From NCBI GenBank assembly GCA_944331725.1, contig CALVJE010000052.1:1-7599 (forward strand): a stretch of DNA of 7,599 nt, given 5' to 3'. The position numbers and the translations under genes were made by a program. Position 1 is the stretch's first letter; each line of letters starts with the position of its first letter. The stretch is from an uncultured Bacilli bacterium. GTDB lineage: Bacteria; Bacillota_I; Bacilli_A; RF39; UBA660. The notes under the pieces were generated by a model, which saw only the letters and a program-made list of their open reading frames with translations, searched no databases and was not told the DNA's origin. This document shows, piece by piece, positions 1 to 5,945 of the stretch.

Positions 1-1728
1 GGTTATATTGTTGGTTCCCGTGGTTCTGTTGGTTCATCATTCGTCGCTACTATGATGGGAATAACTGAAGTAAATCCTCTTCCAGCACATTATCTATGTC
101 GTAATAAAGATTGTAAGTACTCAGAGTTCATTAATGAAGAAGGAACTCCTTATGGAAAAGACTATCCATCAGGATATGACCTAAAAGATAAAACTTGTCC
201 TAAGTGTGGTGAACCTCTAGGTAAAGAAGGACAAGATATGCCATTTGCAACCTTCTTAGGTTTTAATGCAGATAAAGTTCCCGATATCGATCTTAACTTC
301 TCAGGAGAATATCAATGGAAAGCTCACGAGTATACAAAAGTATTATTCGGAGTTGATAATGTATACCGTGCTGGAACAATTGGTACAGTAGCAGAAAAAA
401 CTGCCTATGGTTATGTTAAAGGTTACTTTGAAGAACACGGTATTGTAGGTAAGAGAAGTACAGAGATTGAACGACTTGCTAAAGGATGTACAGGTGTTAA
501 AAGAACAACAGGTCAACACCCTGGAGGTATCGTTGTTATACCAGGTTATATGGATGTTTTTGATTTTACTCCATTCCAGTATCCTGCTGATGATAATACT
601 TCACTTTGGCGTACAACTCACTTTGATTACCACGCTATTGACCAAGACGTTTTAAAACTAGATATACTAGGACACGATGATCCTACAGTTTTAAGAATGC
701 TTCAAGATTTATCTGGTATAGACATTACAACACTTCCAATGGATGATAAAAAAATATTTTCCCTACTATCTAGTCCTAATGCTTTAGGAGTAACAGAAGA
801 AGATATTTTATGTCCTACAGGAACACTTGGACTACCAGAACTTGGTACCCGTTTTGTTATTCAAATGCTTGTTGAAACAAAACCATCAACCTTCGCTGAA
901 CTTGTTAAAATATCAGGATTATCACACGGTACTGATGTTTGGGCTGGAAATGCTAGTGAATTAATTAAAAATAACATTGTTCCTTTTAAAGATGTTATAG
1001 GTTGTCGTGATGATATAATGGTTAACTTAATGAACTGGGGAATGAAACCTATTAGAGCCTTTAAAATAATGGAACACGTTAGAAAAGGTAAAGCGACCAA
1101 AGACCCTGAAACTTGGAAGGGTATGGTAGAAGAGATGAGAGAAGCTAAAGTACCTGAATGGTACATAGAATCTTGTCATAAAATAAAATATATGTTCCCG
1201 AAAGCTCACGCTTGTGCCTATGTTATGAGTGCTATTAGAATCGCTTGGTTTAAAGTGTATAAACCATTATATTACTATGCAGCCTTTTTCTCAATTAGAG
1301 TAGATGACTTTGATATAGATACAATGATAAAAGGCTATAATGCTATTAAAACAAGATATGATGATTTAATGGCTAAAGGTTTTGAAGCGACTAATAAGGA
1401 AACTAATATAATAGAGTCTCTTCACATCGCTTTAGAAGCAACAGCACGTGGTATTAAATTTGCACCTATCTCTTTAGAAAAGAGTGATGCTACTAGATTT
1501 ATTGTTGATACTGAACACGAAAATACTTTGATACCACCATTTAAAACAATAGATGGACTAGGTTTAACGGTTGCTAAAACTATAGTAGAAGCAAGAGAAC
1601 AAGGACCATTCTTAAGTAAAGAAGATTTACAAAAACGTGGTAAAGTATCAAAGACATTAACAGATAAAATGACAGAAATGGGTATACTTAATGAATTACC
1701 TGATTCTAATCAGTTAAGTTTGTTTTAA
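1..1728 (+). CDS. polC: DNA polymerase III alpha subunit, PolC type (C-terminal part, 5' end cut by window)
   Basis: This is the catalytic C-terminal part of the Gram-positive replicative polymerase, which extends DNA in the replisome together with the sliding clamp. The reading frame is open from base 1, so 575 residues are visible; full PolC proteins are about 1,400-1,450 residues, so the OB, PHP and exonuclease parts lie upstream. Visible marks, in fragment numbering: [14 protein letters not shown] at 4-17; a probable zinc knuckle with Cys33, Cys38, Cys66 and Cys69; [12 protein letters not shown] at 94-105, holding the catalytic acidic pair Asp95 and Asp97; TGQHPGG near 170-176; and [10 protein letters not shown] near 219-228, which should supply the third catalytic Asp (221). 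The last five residues are QLSLF, the beta-clamp-binding peptide typical of PolC. The next gene starts 28 bases downstream with no terminator between them, so the two are probably cotranscribed. ATG codons at 52 and 55 are internal Met residues, not starts. Confidence 0.97.
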   Translation, partial: GYIVGSRGSVGSSFVATMMGITEVNPLPAHYLCRNKDCKYSEFINEEGTPYGKDYPSGYDLKDKTCPKCGEPLGKEGQDMPFATFLGFNADKVPDIDLNFSGEYQWKAHEYTKVLFGVDNVYRAGTIGTVAEKTAYGYVKGYFEEHGIVGKRSTEIERLAKGCTGVKRTTGQHPGGIVVIPGYMDVFDFTPFQYPADDNTSLWRTTHFDYHAIDQDVLKLDILGHDDPTVLRMLQDLSGIDITTLPMDDKKIFSLLSSPNALGVTEEDILCPTGTLGLPELGTRFVIQMLVETKPSTFAELVKISGLSHGTDVWAGNASELIKNNIVPFKDVIGCRDDIMVNLMNWGMKPIRAFKIMEHVRKGKATKDPETWKGMVEEMREAKVPEWYIESCHKIKYMFPKAHACAYVMSAIRIAWFKVYKPLYYYAAFFSIRVDDFDIDTMIKGYNAIKTRYDDLMAKGFEATNKETNIIESLHIALEATARGIKFAPISLEKSDATRFIVDTEHENTLIPPFKTIDGLGLTVAKTIVEAREQGPFLSKEDLQKRGKVSKTLTDKMTEMGILNELPDSNQLSLF

Positions 1729-1741
1729 TTAATCAAAGTAT

Positions 1742-1747
1742 AGGAGG
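1742..1747 (+). promoter_or_regulatory. Shine-Dalgarno site for the 143-residue gene, facing overlapping ATG-TGA and GTG
   Basis: AGGAGG ends 9 bases before the GTG at 1757 and 7 bases before an ATG at 1755. That ATG is followed directly by TGA, so it cannot open a gene. The GTG is the only start near this site that leads into the long frame. Confidence 0.8.
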
Positions 1748-1756
1748 AATCTCAAT

Positions 1757-2188
1757 GTGAAAAAAGTAACAGCAGTAGGAACTTATGGTAATGTTGCAGT
1801 AACTGAAGATAAAACAAAATTACATAATGATTTAGTTTATGAAATGTTTAAAGAAGTATTAGAACCTATGCAACAAGAAAAAGTTAAAGGTGATTTAATT
1901 CAATACTGGTCTAATGCTGGATTAATTACTCAATATTTAGGAACTATGTTTTATTTAGAAGATATTAAAGAAAGTGAAACAGTAAACAGTGTTGTTTGTA
2001 TTATTCCGAAAAATGTAAGCAATAGTCAGCTCAATTATTTTGAAGATAATTACTTAAATAGTATTGATACATTTATAGGAATTTACTTTGATGGTGAAGA
2101 GTTTAAATTGCTTGAAAATAATTATAATGATAGTAATGAATTGTATAATTTTTTAGAAGAAGCAATAAAAACTAAAGGAATAAGTTAA
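1757..2188 (+). CDS. Conserved-looking small protein of unknown function downstream of polC
   Basis: I do not recognise this 143-residue protein. It has no signal peptide, membrane segment or Cys cluster; its only Cys is in a hydrophobic VVCII stretch near residue 81. The sequence looks like a soluble alpha/beta protein: a short N-terminal part, a helical region near 22-45, alternating hydrophobic strands near 77-83 and 104-109 (FIGIYF), and an acidic C-terminal helix. The start is GTG at 1757, chosen from the AGGAGG site 9 bases upstream; the nearest later in-frame ATG (about residue 30) has no comparable site. It lies 28 bases after polC and ends in a terminator, so it is probably the last gene of the polC transcript. 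In many Bacillota rimP follows polC, and RimP is also about 150 residues, but I cannot see RimP motifs here. Calling it a real gene is safe; its function is unknown. Confidence 0.8.
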   Translation: MKKVTAVGTYGNVAVTEDKTKLHNDLVYEMFKEVLEPMQQEKVKGDLIQYWSNAGLITQYLGTMFYLEDIKESETVNSVVCIIPKNVSNSQLNYFEDNYLNSIDTFIGIYFDGEEFKLLENNYNDSNELYNFLEEAIKTKGIS

Positions 2189-2220
2189 AAAAAGAGTCAA
2201 AATTAAAGACTCTTTTTTCT
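2188..2220 (+). terminator. Rho-independent terminator after the polC-linked gene
   Basis: Bases 2188-2198 (six A, then GAGTC) pair perfectly with 2208-2218 (GACTC, then six T), giving an 11-bp stem with a 9-base loop. The T-run is the 3' arm itself and continues as CTTTTT past 2218. The 5' arm begins on the last base of the stop codon. The arms are A-rich on one side and T-rich on the other, so the hairpin could also work on the opposite strand. Confidence 0.88.
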
Positions 2221-2225
2221 TTTTA

Positions 2226-2234
2226 TGGTATACT
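2226..2234 (+). promoter_or_regulatory. Extended -10 promoter for the hydrolase-murF-ddl operon
   Basis: TGG followed by TATACT makes an extended -10 (TGnTATACT), one mismatch from TATAAT. No convincing -35 is visible; the position where it should lie is occupied by the 3' arm of the terminator hairpin. Transcription would begin near 2241, right at the Shine-Dalgarno site, giving a leader of only about 10 bases. The start point is inferred from spacing. Confidence 0.6.
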
Positions 2235-2241
2235 TTTTTAT

Positions 2242-2247
2242 AGGAGG
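2242..2247 (+). promoter_or_regulatory. Shine-Dalgarno site fixing the hydrolase start at 2252
   Basis: AGGAGG lies 4 bases before the ATG at 2252. The earlier in-frame ATG at 2225 lies inside the promoter and has no ribosome site, so the nine extra residues it would add are not part of the protein. Confidence 0.85.
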
Positions 2248-2251
2248 AAGT

Positions 2252-2980
2252 ATGAAAAAGATTAACCTAGATAAAGTAAATTACATACAATATGGTAATA
2301 ATAAAGGAAAAGAAATTATTTTATTACACGGTTGGGGACAAAATATTGAAATGATGGAACCACTTGGTAATCCATTATCTTATAAATATCATATTACAAT
2401 ATTAGATTTCCCAGGCTATGGAAAAAGTGCTGAACCAGATGAAGTCTGGAGTGTATCTGATTATGCTAATCTTGTTCACGAGTTAGTAAATAAATTAAAG
2501 ATTAAAAAACCAACTTTAATAGGACATTCTTTTGGAGGTAGAGTTGCAATAGTTTATGCCTCAATGTATGAAGTTGATCGTGTTGTTTTATTTGGTGCTC
2601 CTTGTGTTAGAACTAAAAAAGGACTAACTTTAAAAGAGAAAATGTTAAAGAAAGCAAAAACATTACCAGGTATGGGTAAGATAGCAGAAATTGCTAAAAA
2701 CTATATTGGGTCTGAAGATTATAAGAATGCTACACCTAAAATGAGAGAGATACTAGTTAAAACAGTTAATGAAGATCTATCTGATTATGCTAAAAAAATA
2801 ACTGTACCAACACTTCTTATATGGGGAGAAATGGATGAAGCAGCACCCCTTGAAGAAGCAAAATTACTTGAAAACTTACTTAGCGATGGGGCCTTAATTG
2901 TTTTACCAGGCACTCATTATGCTTATTTAGAAAATTTAAATCAAGTTATAAATATTATTAATAATTTTATGGAGGGATAG
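2252..2980 (+). CDS. Alpha/beta hydrolase fold protein
   Basis: This is a 242-residue soluble alpha/beta hydrolase with the full catalytic machinery. HGWGQ (26-30) forms the oxyanion-hole loop. GHSFGG (91-96) is the nucleophile elbow with Ser93. WGEMDEAAP (191-199) supplies the acid, Asp195, and GTHYAYLEN (220-228) supplies His222. The segment near 120-180 is a short, Lys-rich helical cap between the nucleophile and acid parts. There is no signal peptide, so it should be cytoplasmic. The family includes esterases, lipases, thioesterases and peptidases, and the substrate cannot be read from the sequence. It is the first gene of an operon with a MurF-like ligase and Ddl. Its last codons (Met-Glu-Gly) contain the Shine-Dalgarno site of the next gene, and the stop is one base before the next ATG, so translation of the two is probably coupled. 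A role in cell-wall precursor or lipid-carrier chemistry is an inference from position only. Confidence 0.93.
   Translation: MKKINLDKVNYIQYGNNKGKEIILLHGWGQNIEMMEPLGNPLSYKYHITILDFPGYGKSAEPDEVWSVSDYANLVHELVNKLKIKKPTLIGHSFGGRVAIVYASMYEVDRVVLFGAPCVRTKKGLTLKEKMLKKAKTLPGMGKIAEIAKNYIGSEDYKNATPKMREILVKTVNEDLSDYAKKITVPTLLIWGEMDEAAPLEEAKLLENLLSDGALIVLPGTHYAYLENLNQVINIINNFMEG
2971..2976 (+). promoter_or_regulatory. Shine-Dalgarno site of the MurF-like gene, inside the hydrolase gene
   Basis: GGAGGG lies within the last codons of the hydrolase, 5 bases before the ATG at 2982. The stop codon TAG (2978-2980) sits between the site and the start, a layout that favours re-initiation by ribosomes finishing the hydrolase. 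Confidence 0.85.
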
Positions 2981-2981
2981 A

Positions 2982-4598
2982 ATGGAAATACTTTTAATTT
3001 TAATTGCTATTATAGCAATAATTATAAAATCAAAGAAAAGTTTACATATGTTACAACAAAACTTATATAATGAAAATAACCGTTATATTAAATGGGTTGT
3101 TAATAATAGTTCTAATTTCTTTTCAATTGAACTTTTAGCAGTATTATTTACTTCACTTGCCAATGTTTTCTTTATCAATGCTGATAATATAAGTTTAATT
3201 TTAAATATTATAGCAATTATTCTTTATATAATTTATATTGTAAGATTTAGAAATAATCTAAAGAATGAACAAGTGAAAAAACCTTTAGTAGTTACATCTC
3301 GCGTAAAAAGACTAATCGCTACAACTATTATTCTTTATTTAATACCTTTAATCTTTGTATTTGTTTATAAAGATGAATTACTAATTAGTCACTTTATAAT
3401 CTTTATCTTTATTGTATTTACATATCTAAATACATTTATAATATTCCTTGCTAACTTTATTAATAAATATACTTTAGAAAAATATGTCTATCATCATTTT
3501 AAAAGTATTGCTATTAAAAAACTAAAAAATATGTCTAATTTAAAAGTTATTGGTGTTACTGGTAGTTATGGTAAAACAAGTAGTAAAAATATTTTAGCAG
3601 ATATATTAAATATTAAATATGCAACTTTGCCTACACCACGTAATTTAAATACACCTTATGGATTAATTATGACTATTAATAATCATCTAGATAAATTTAC
3701 AGATATTTTTATTGCCGAAATGGGTGCTTATGTTAGAGGAGAAATAAAAGAACTTTGTGATTTAGTTCATCCTAAATATGGTATTTTAACTAGAATTGGT
3801 ACTGCTCATTTAGAAAGTTTTGGTAGTGAAGAAAACATTCAAAAGACTAAGTTTGAACTTATTGAATCTTTACCTGTTGATGGAGTTGGTGTTTTAAATA
3901 AAGATGATCCTAAACAAGTTAGTTATAAGTTAAAAAATAAATGTAAAATACTTTGGATAGGTATTGATAATAAAGATGTAGATGTTAAAGCTAGTGATAT
4001 AAAATGTTCTAATGTAGGAACAACTTTTAATGTTATATTTAAAGGTGATAAGAAAAAATATGAGTTTGAGACTAAACTATTAGGAAAACATAATGTCTAT
4101 AATATCTTAGCAGGACTTGCTTTAGGACGTGAGTTTGCTATACCTATTACTAAGTTACAACAAGCGGTTAGAAATGTTAAACCAATTGAACATAGACTAG
4201 AACTTAAGAAGATGGGTTACTTCTATCAAATAGATGATGCTTATAATTCTAATCCTGTAGGTGCTAAAAGTGCGTTAGAAGTGTTATCTATGATGCCAGG
4301 ATTAAAAGTAGTAGTAACTCCTGGTATGATAGAACTAGGTAGTAAAGAAGAAGAACTTAATAAAGAATTTGGTAAAGAGATTGCTACTATTTCTAAAGCA
4401 GACTATGTAGTTCTAATTGGTGAGAAGAGAACACTTCCTATTAAAGAAGGACTTAAGGAAGCTAAGTTTAATATGGATAATTTAATAGTTTACAATGATG
4501 TAAAAGAAGCATATAATTTTATAAGAGGTATTAAAACTAAAAAAGATATTTATGCTTTGTTTGAAAATGATTTACCTGATACATATAATGAAAAGTAG
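2982..4598 (+). CDS. MurF-like Mur ligase with an N-terminal multi-pass membrane domain
   Basis: This 538-residue protein has MurF-type middle and C-terminal domains, the enzyme class that joins D-Ala-D-Ala to UDP-MurNAc-tripeptide using ATP. Visible motifs: P-loop GVTGSYGKTSSK (191-202); AEMGA (245-249); RIGTAHLESFGS (271-282); KTKFE (288-292), whose Lys290 sits where the family has a carbamylated Lys; LNKDD (305-309); GKHNVYNILA (368-377); EHR (403-405); DDAYNSNP (418-425), close to the MurF signature DDTYNANP and unlike the MurC, MurD or MurE versions; and TPGMIELG (446-453). The odd part is residues 1-165: about five hydrophobic helices (near 1-16, 48-66, 69-88, 111-129 and 133-160) with basic loops at 17-40 and 89-110. 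By the positive-inside rule the catalytic part faces the cytoplasm. The normal MurF UDP-substrate-binding domain is not visible; the P-loop domain follows the membrane part almost directly. The gene sits between the hydrolase and ddl. The MurF class is likely; the exact substrate (soluble or lipid-linked) is uncertain. Confidence 0.88.
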   Translation: MEILLILIAIIAIIIKSKKSLHMLQQNLYNENNRYIKWVVNNSSNFFSIELLAVLFTSLANVFFINADNISLILNIIAIILYIIYIVRFRNNLKNEQVKKPLVVTSRVKRLIATTIILYLIPLIFVFVYKDELLISHFIIFIFIVFTYLNTFIIFLANFINKYTLEKYVYHHFKSIAIKKLKNMSNLKVIGVTGSYGKTSSKNILADILNIKYATLPTPRNLNTPYGLIMTINNHLDKFTDIFIAEMGAYVRGEIKELCDLVHPKYGILTRIGTAHLESFGSEENIQKTKFELIESLPVDGVGVLNKDDPKQVSYKLKNKCKILWIGIDNKDVDVKASDIKCSNVGTTFNVIFKGDKKKYEFETKLLGKHNVYNILAGLALGREFAIPITKLQQAVRNVKPIEHRLELKKMGYFYQIDDAYNSNPVGAKSALEVLSMMPGLKVVVTPGMIELGSKEEELNKEFGKEIATISKADYVVLIGEKRTLPIKEGLKEAKFNMDNLIVYNDVKEAYNFIRGIKTKKDIYALFENDLPDTYNEK

Positions 4599-4602
4599 GA
4601 GG
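4597..4602 (+). promoter_or_regulatory. Shine-Dalgarno site of ddl overlapping the upstream stop codon
   Basis: AGGAGG shares two bases with the TAG stop of the MurF-like gene (4596-4598) and lies 8 bases before the ATG at 4611. This supports coupled translation and one transcript for the two genes. Confidence 0.85.
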
Positions 4603-4610
4603 AGATAAAT

Positions 4611-5831
4611 ATGAAAATAAAATTAGGTGTTATATTCGGTGGTGAAACTGTTGAACACGAAGTAAGTATAATATCAGCAGTTCAAGCTATGAATAAAATT
4701 GATCAAGATAAGTATGATGTTATACCAATTTATATTACTAAAGATGGTGAGTGGTATACAGGAAATATGTTAATGGATGTAGAAGTATACGGAGATTTAG
4801 ATTTAATAAAGAAATATGCTAGTAATGTTGTATTATATAAAAAAGATGGTGCTTTCGTACTTCAAAATAAAGGACTATTCAAAAAGATTGTTACTGATTT
4901 AGATGTAGTATTCCCAATTGTTCACGGTACTAATGTTGAAGATGGTGTACTACAAGGATATTTACAAACAGTAGGTGTACCATATGTTGGACCTAATGTA
5001 TATGCATCAGTAGTAGCCCAAGATAAAGCTTATATGAGAGACATCTTTAAAGCTAATGGATTACCTATACCAAATTATACTTGGTTCTATGATACAGATT
5101 ATAAAAATAATCCTGATGAAGTAATTAAAGAAATAGAAAAAATTAAGTATCCTGTTATAGTTAAACCTGCTACAACTGGTAGTAGTGTTGGAATAGGTGT
5201 TGCTAAAAATAAAGATGAACTTGTAAAAGCAATTGAAGAAGCTATTAATTATGATAGTAAAATAGTTGTAGAAGAAGTAATTAAAAATTTAATGGAAGTT
5301 AATATCGCTGTTTTAGGTAATTCTGAAAATCAAGAGGTTAGTGTTATTGAAGAAGTATTATCTAAGAGTGCTTTCTTAACATATGATGAAAAATATATTG
5401 GTAGTGGTAAAGTTAAAGGTAAATTAGGTGCTAAGATGACTCCATTAAAGGGTTCAAAAGGAATGGCCTCAGCTGATAGAAAAATACCTGCTGACCTTAC
5501 TGATAAAATGACTAAAGAAGTAGAGGACTTAGCTGTTAAAGTATTTAAAGCATTAGGAAACAGTGGAAATGCTCGTATCGATATGTTAATTGATAGTAAA
5601 GCTAAAAAAGTATATGTTAATGAGATTAACTCAATTCCAGGTTCACTTGCTTTCTATCTATGGGATCCTAAAGGAAAAGATTATACTGAACTATTAGATG
5701 ATATGGTTAGTATTGCTATTAAAGATTATAAGAAACGTGAAAGTAAGACTCATTCATTTAATACTAACATCTTACAAGGTTTCGCTAAAAATGGTATTAA
5801 AGGAATGAAAGGAAAACTACAAAATAAATAA
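4611..5831 (+). CDS. ddl: D-alanine--D-alanine ligase
   Basis: This 406-residue ATP-grasp enzyme joins two D-Ala molecules in the cytoplasm, making the dipeptide that MurF adds to the peptidoglycan precursor. Motifs: GGETVEHEVS (10-19) with catalytic Glu15; VHGTNVEDG (104-112), a variant of the usual HGxxGEDG; QDK (137-139) and VIVKPA (182-187) for ATP; GSSVGIG (190-196) with the Ser of the catalytic triad; DEKY (259-262); ARID (321-324); NEINSIPG (337-344), where Asp324, Glu338 and Asn340 should bind magnesium; and SLAFYLWDP (345-353). Tyr262 sits where D-Ala-D-Ala enzymes have Tyr and D-Ala-D-lactate enzymes have Phe, so an ordinary D-Ala-D-Ala product, hence a glycopeptide-sensitive type of precursor, is expected. 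At 406 residues it is longer than E. coli DdlB (about 306) and many others (about 350-370). A Gly/Lys-rich insertion (near 263-288) and a basic tail (near 372-406) account for much of this. It is the last gene of the operon and is followed by a strong terminator. Confidence 0.96.
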   Translation: MKIKLGVIFGGETVEHEVSIISAVQAMNKIDQDKYDVIPIYITKDGEWYTGNMLMDVEVYGDLDLIKKYASNVVLYKKDGAFVLQNKGLFKKIVTDLDVVFPIVHGTNVEDGVLQGYLQTVGVPYVGPNVYASVVAQDKAYMRDIFKANGLPIPNYTWFYDTDYKNNPDEVIKEIEKIKYPVIVKPATTGSSVGIGVAKNKDELVKAIEEAINYDSKIVVEEVIKNLMEVNIAVLGNSENQEVSVIEEVLSKSAFLTYDEKYIGSGKVKGKLGAKMTPLKGSKGMASADRKIPADLTDKMTKEVEDLAVKVFKALGNSGNARIDMLIDSKAKKVYVNEINSIPGSLAFYLWDPKGKDYTELLDDMVSIAIKDYKKRESKTHSFNTNILQGFAKNGIKGMKGKLQNK

Positions 5832-5862
5832 AACTGTATTAGTAAAAACTAGTACAGTTTTT
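5830..5862 (+). terminator. Rho-independent terminator of the hydrolase-murF-ddl operon
   Basis: Bases 5831-5843 pair with 5848-5860 in a 13-bp stem that includes one G-T wobble (5839 with 5852). The loop is four A (5844-5847). The 3' arm ends in a run of five T (5858-5862). The stem begins on the last base of the ddl stop codon. Confidence 0.9.
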
Positions 5863-5869
5863 ACATTTG

Positions 5870-5898
5870 TTGACATTTATCAATGGTTATATAACAAT
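5870..5898 (+). promoter_or_regulatory. Possible promoter with a perfect TTGACA -35 box
   Basis: TTGACA (5870-5875) matches the sigma-A -35 consensus exactly. At the ideal 17-base spacing the -10 would be AACAAT (5893-5898), four of six matches. TATAAC at 5890 is a better hexamer but only 14 bases away. The pairing is therefore uncertain. Confidence 0.4.
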
Positions 5899-5906
5899 AC
5901 TATTGT
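5886..5906. repeat. Two overlapping short palindromes upstream of the membrane protein gene
   Basis: GTTATATAAC (5886-5895) is a perfect 10-base palindrome. ACAATA-C-TATTGT (5894-5906) is a perfect inverted repeat around one central base. They share two bases and lie downstream of the TTGACA box, where an operator could sit. In AT-rich DNA such short palindromes also arise by chance. Confidence 0.35.
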
Positions 5907-5915
5907 AAAAAAATA

Positions 5916-5924
5916 TGTTATCCT
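5916..5924 (+). promoter_or_regulatory. Possible extended -10 promoter next to the Shine-Dalgarno site
   Basis: TGT followed by TATCCT resembles an extended -10 (TGnTATnnT), four of six matches in the hexamer. It sits 6 bases before AGGAG, almost the same spacing as the promoter at 2226-2234 (7 bases before AGGAGG). No -35 is evident at the right distance. The repeated layout is the main support. Confidence 0.4.
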
Positions 5925-5930
5925 AATAAT

Positions 5931-5935
5931 AGGAG
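5931..5935 (+). promoter_or_regulatory. Shine-Dalgarno site fixing the membrane protein start at 5946
   Basis: AGGAG ends 10 bases before the ATG at 5946. An in-frame GTG at 5937 is only one base from the site, too close to be used, so the ATG is preferred despite the rather long spacing. Confidence 0.7.
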
Positions 5936-5945
5936 AGTGAATATT

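Noticed and set aside
467..655. 62-residue plus-strand open frame inside polC
   Set aside because: It lies fully within the conserved polC frame, has no ribosome site and shows no domain; it is an out-of-frame shadow.
861..1209. Two minus-strand open frames (101 and 60 residues) opposite polC
   Set aside because: Both are antisense to well-conserved PolC sequence, overlap each other in different frames and lack ribosome sites.
1757..2188. The 143-residue protein as RimP
   Set aside because: Size and position fit, but the conserved RimP LEVSSPG-type motif and flanking features are not visible.
2225..2251. ATG at 2225 as the hydrolase start
   Set aside because: It falls within the promoter element and has no ribosome site, whereas AGGAGG sits just before the ATG at 2252.
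5937..5945. GTG at 5937 as the start of the membrane protein
   Set aside because: It is one base from the AGGAG site, too close for initiation; the ATG at 5946 gives a typical basic N-terminus before the helix.
5863..5945. Riboswitch or small RNA in the spacer after ddl
   Set aside because: The stretch is short and AT-rich; beyond two small palindromes and promoter-like boxes I see no stable multi-stem fold or known riboswitch core.
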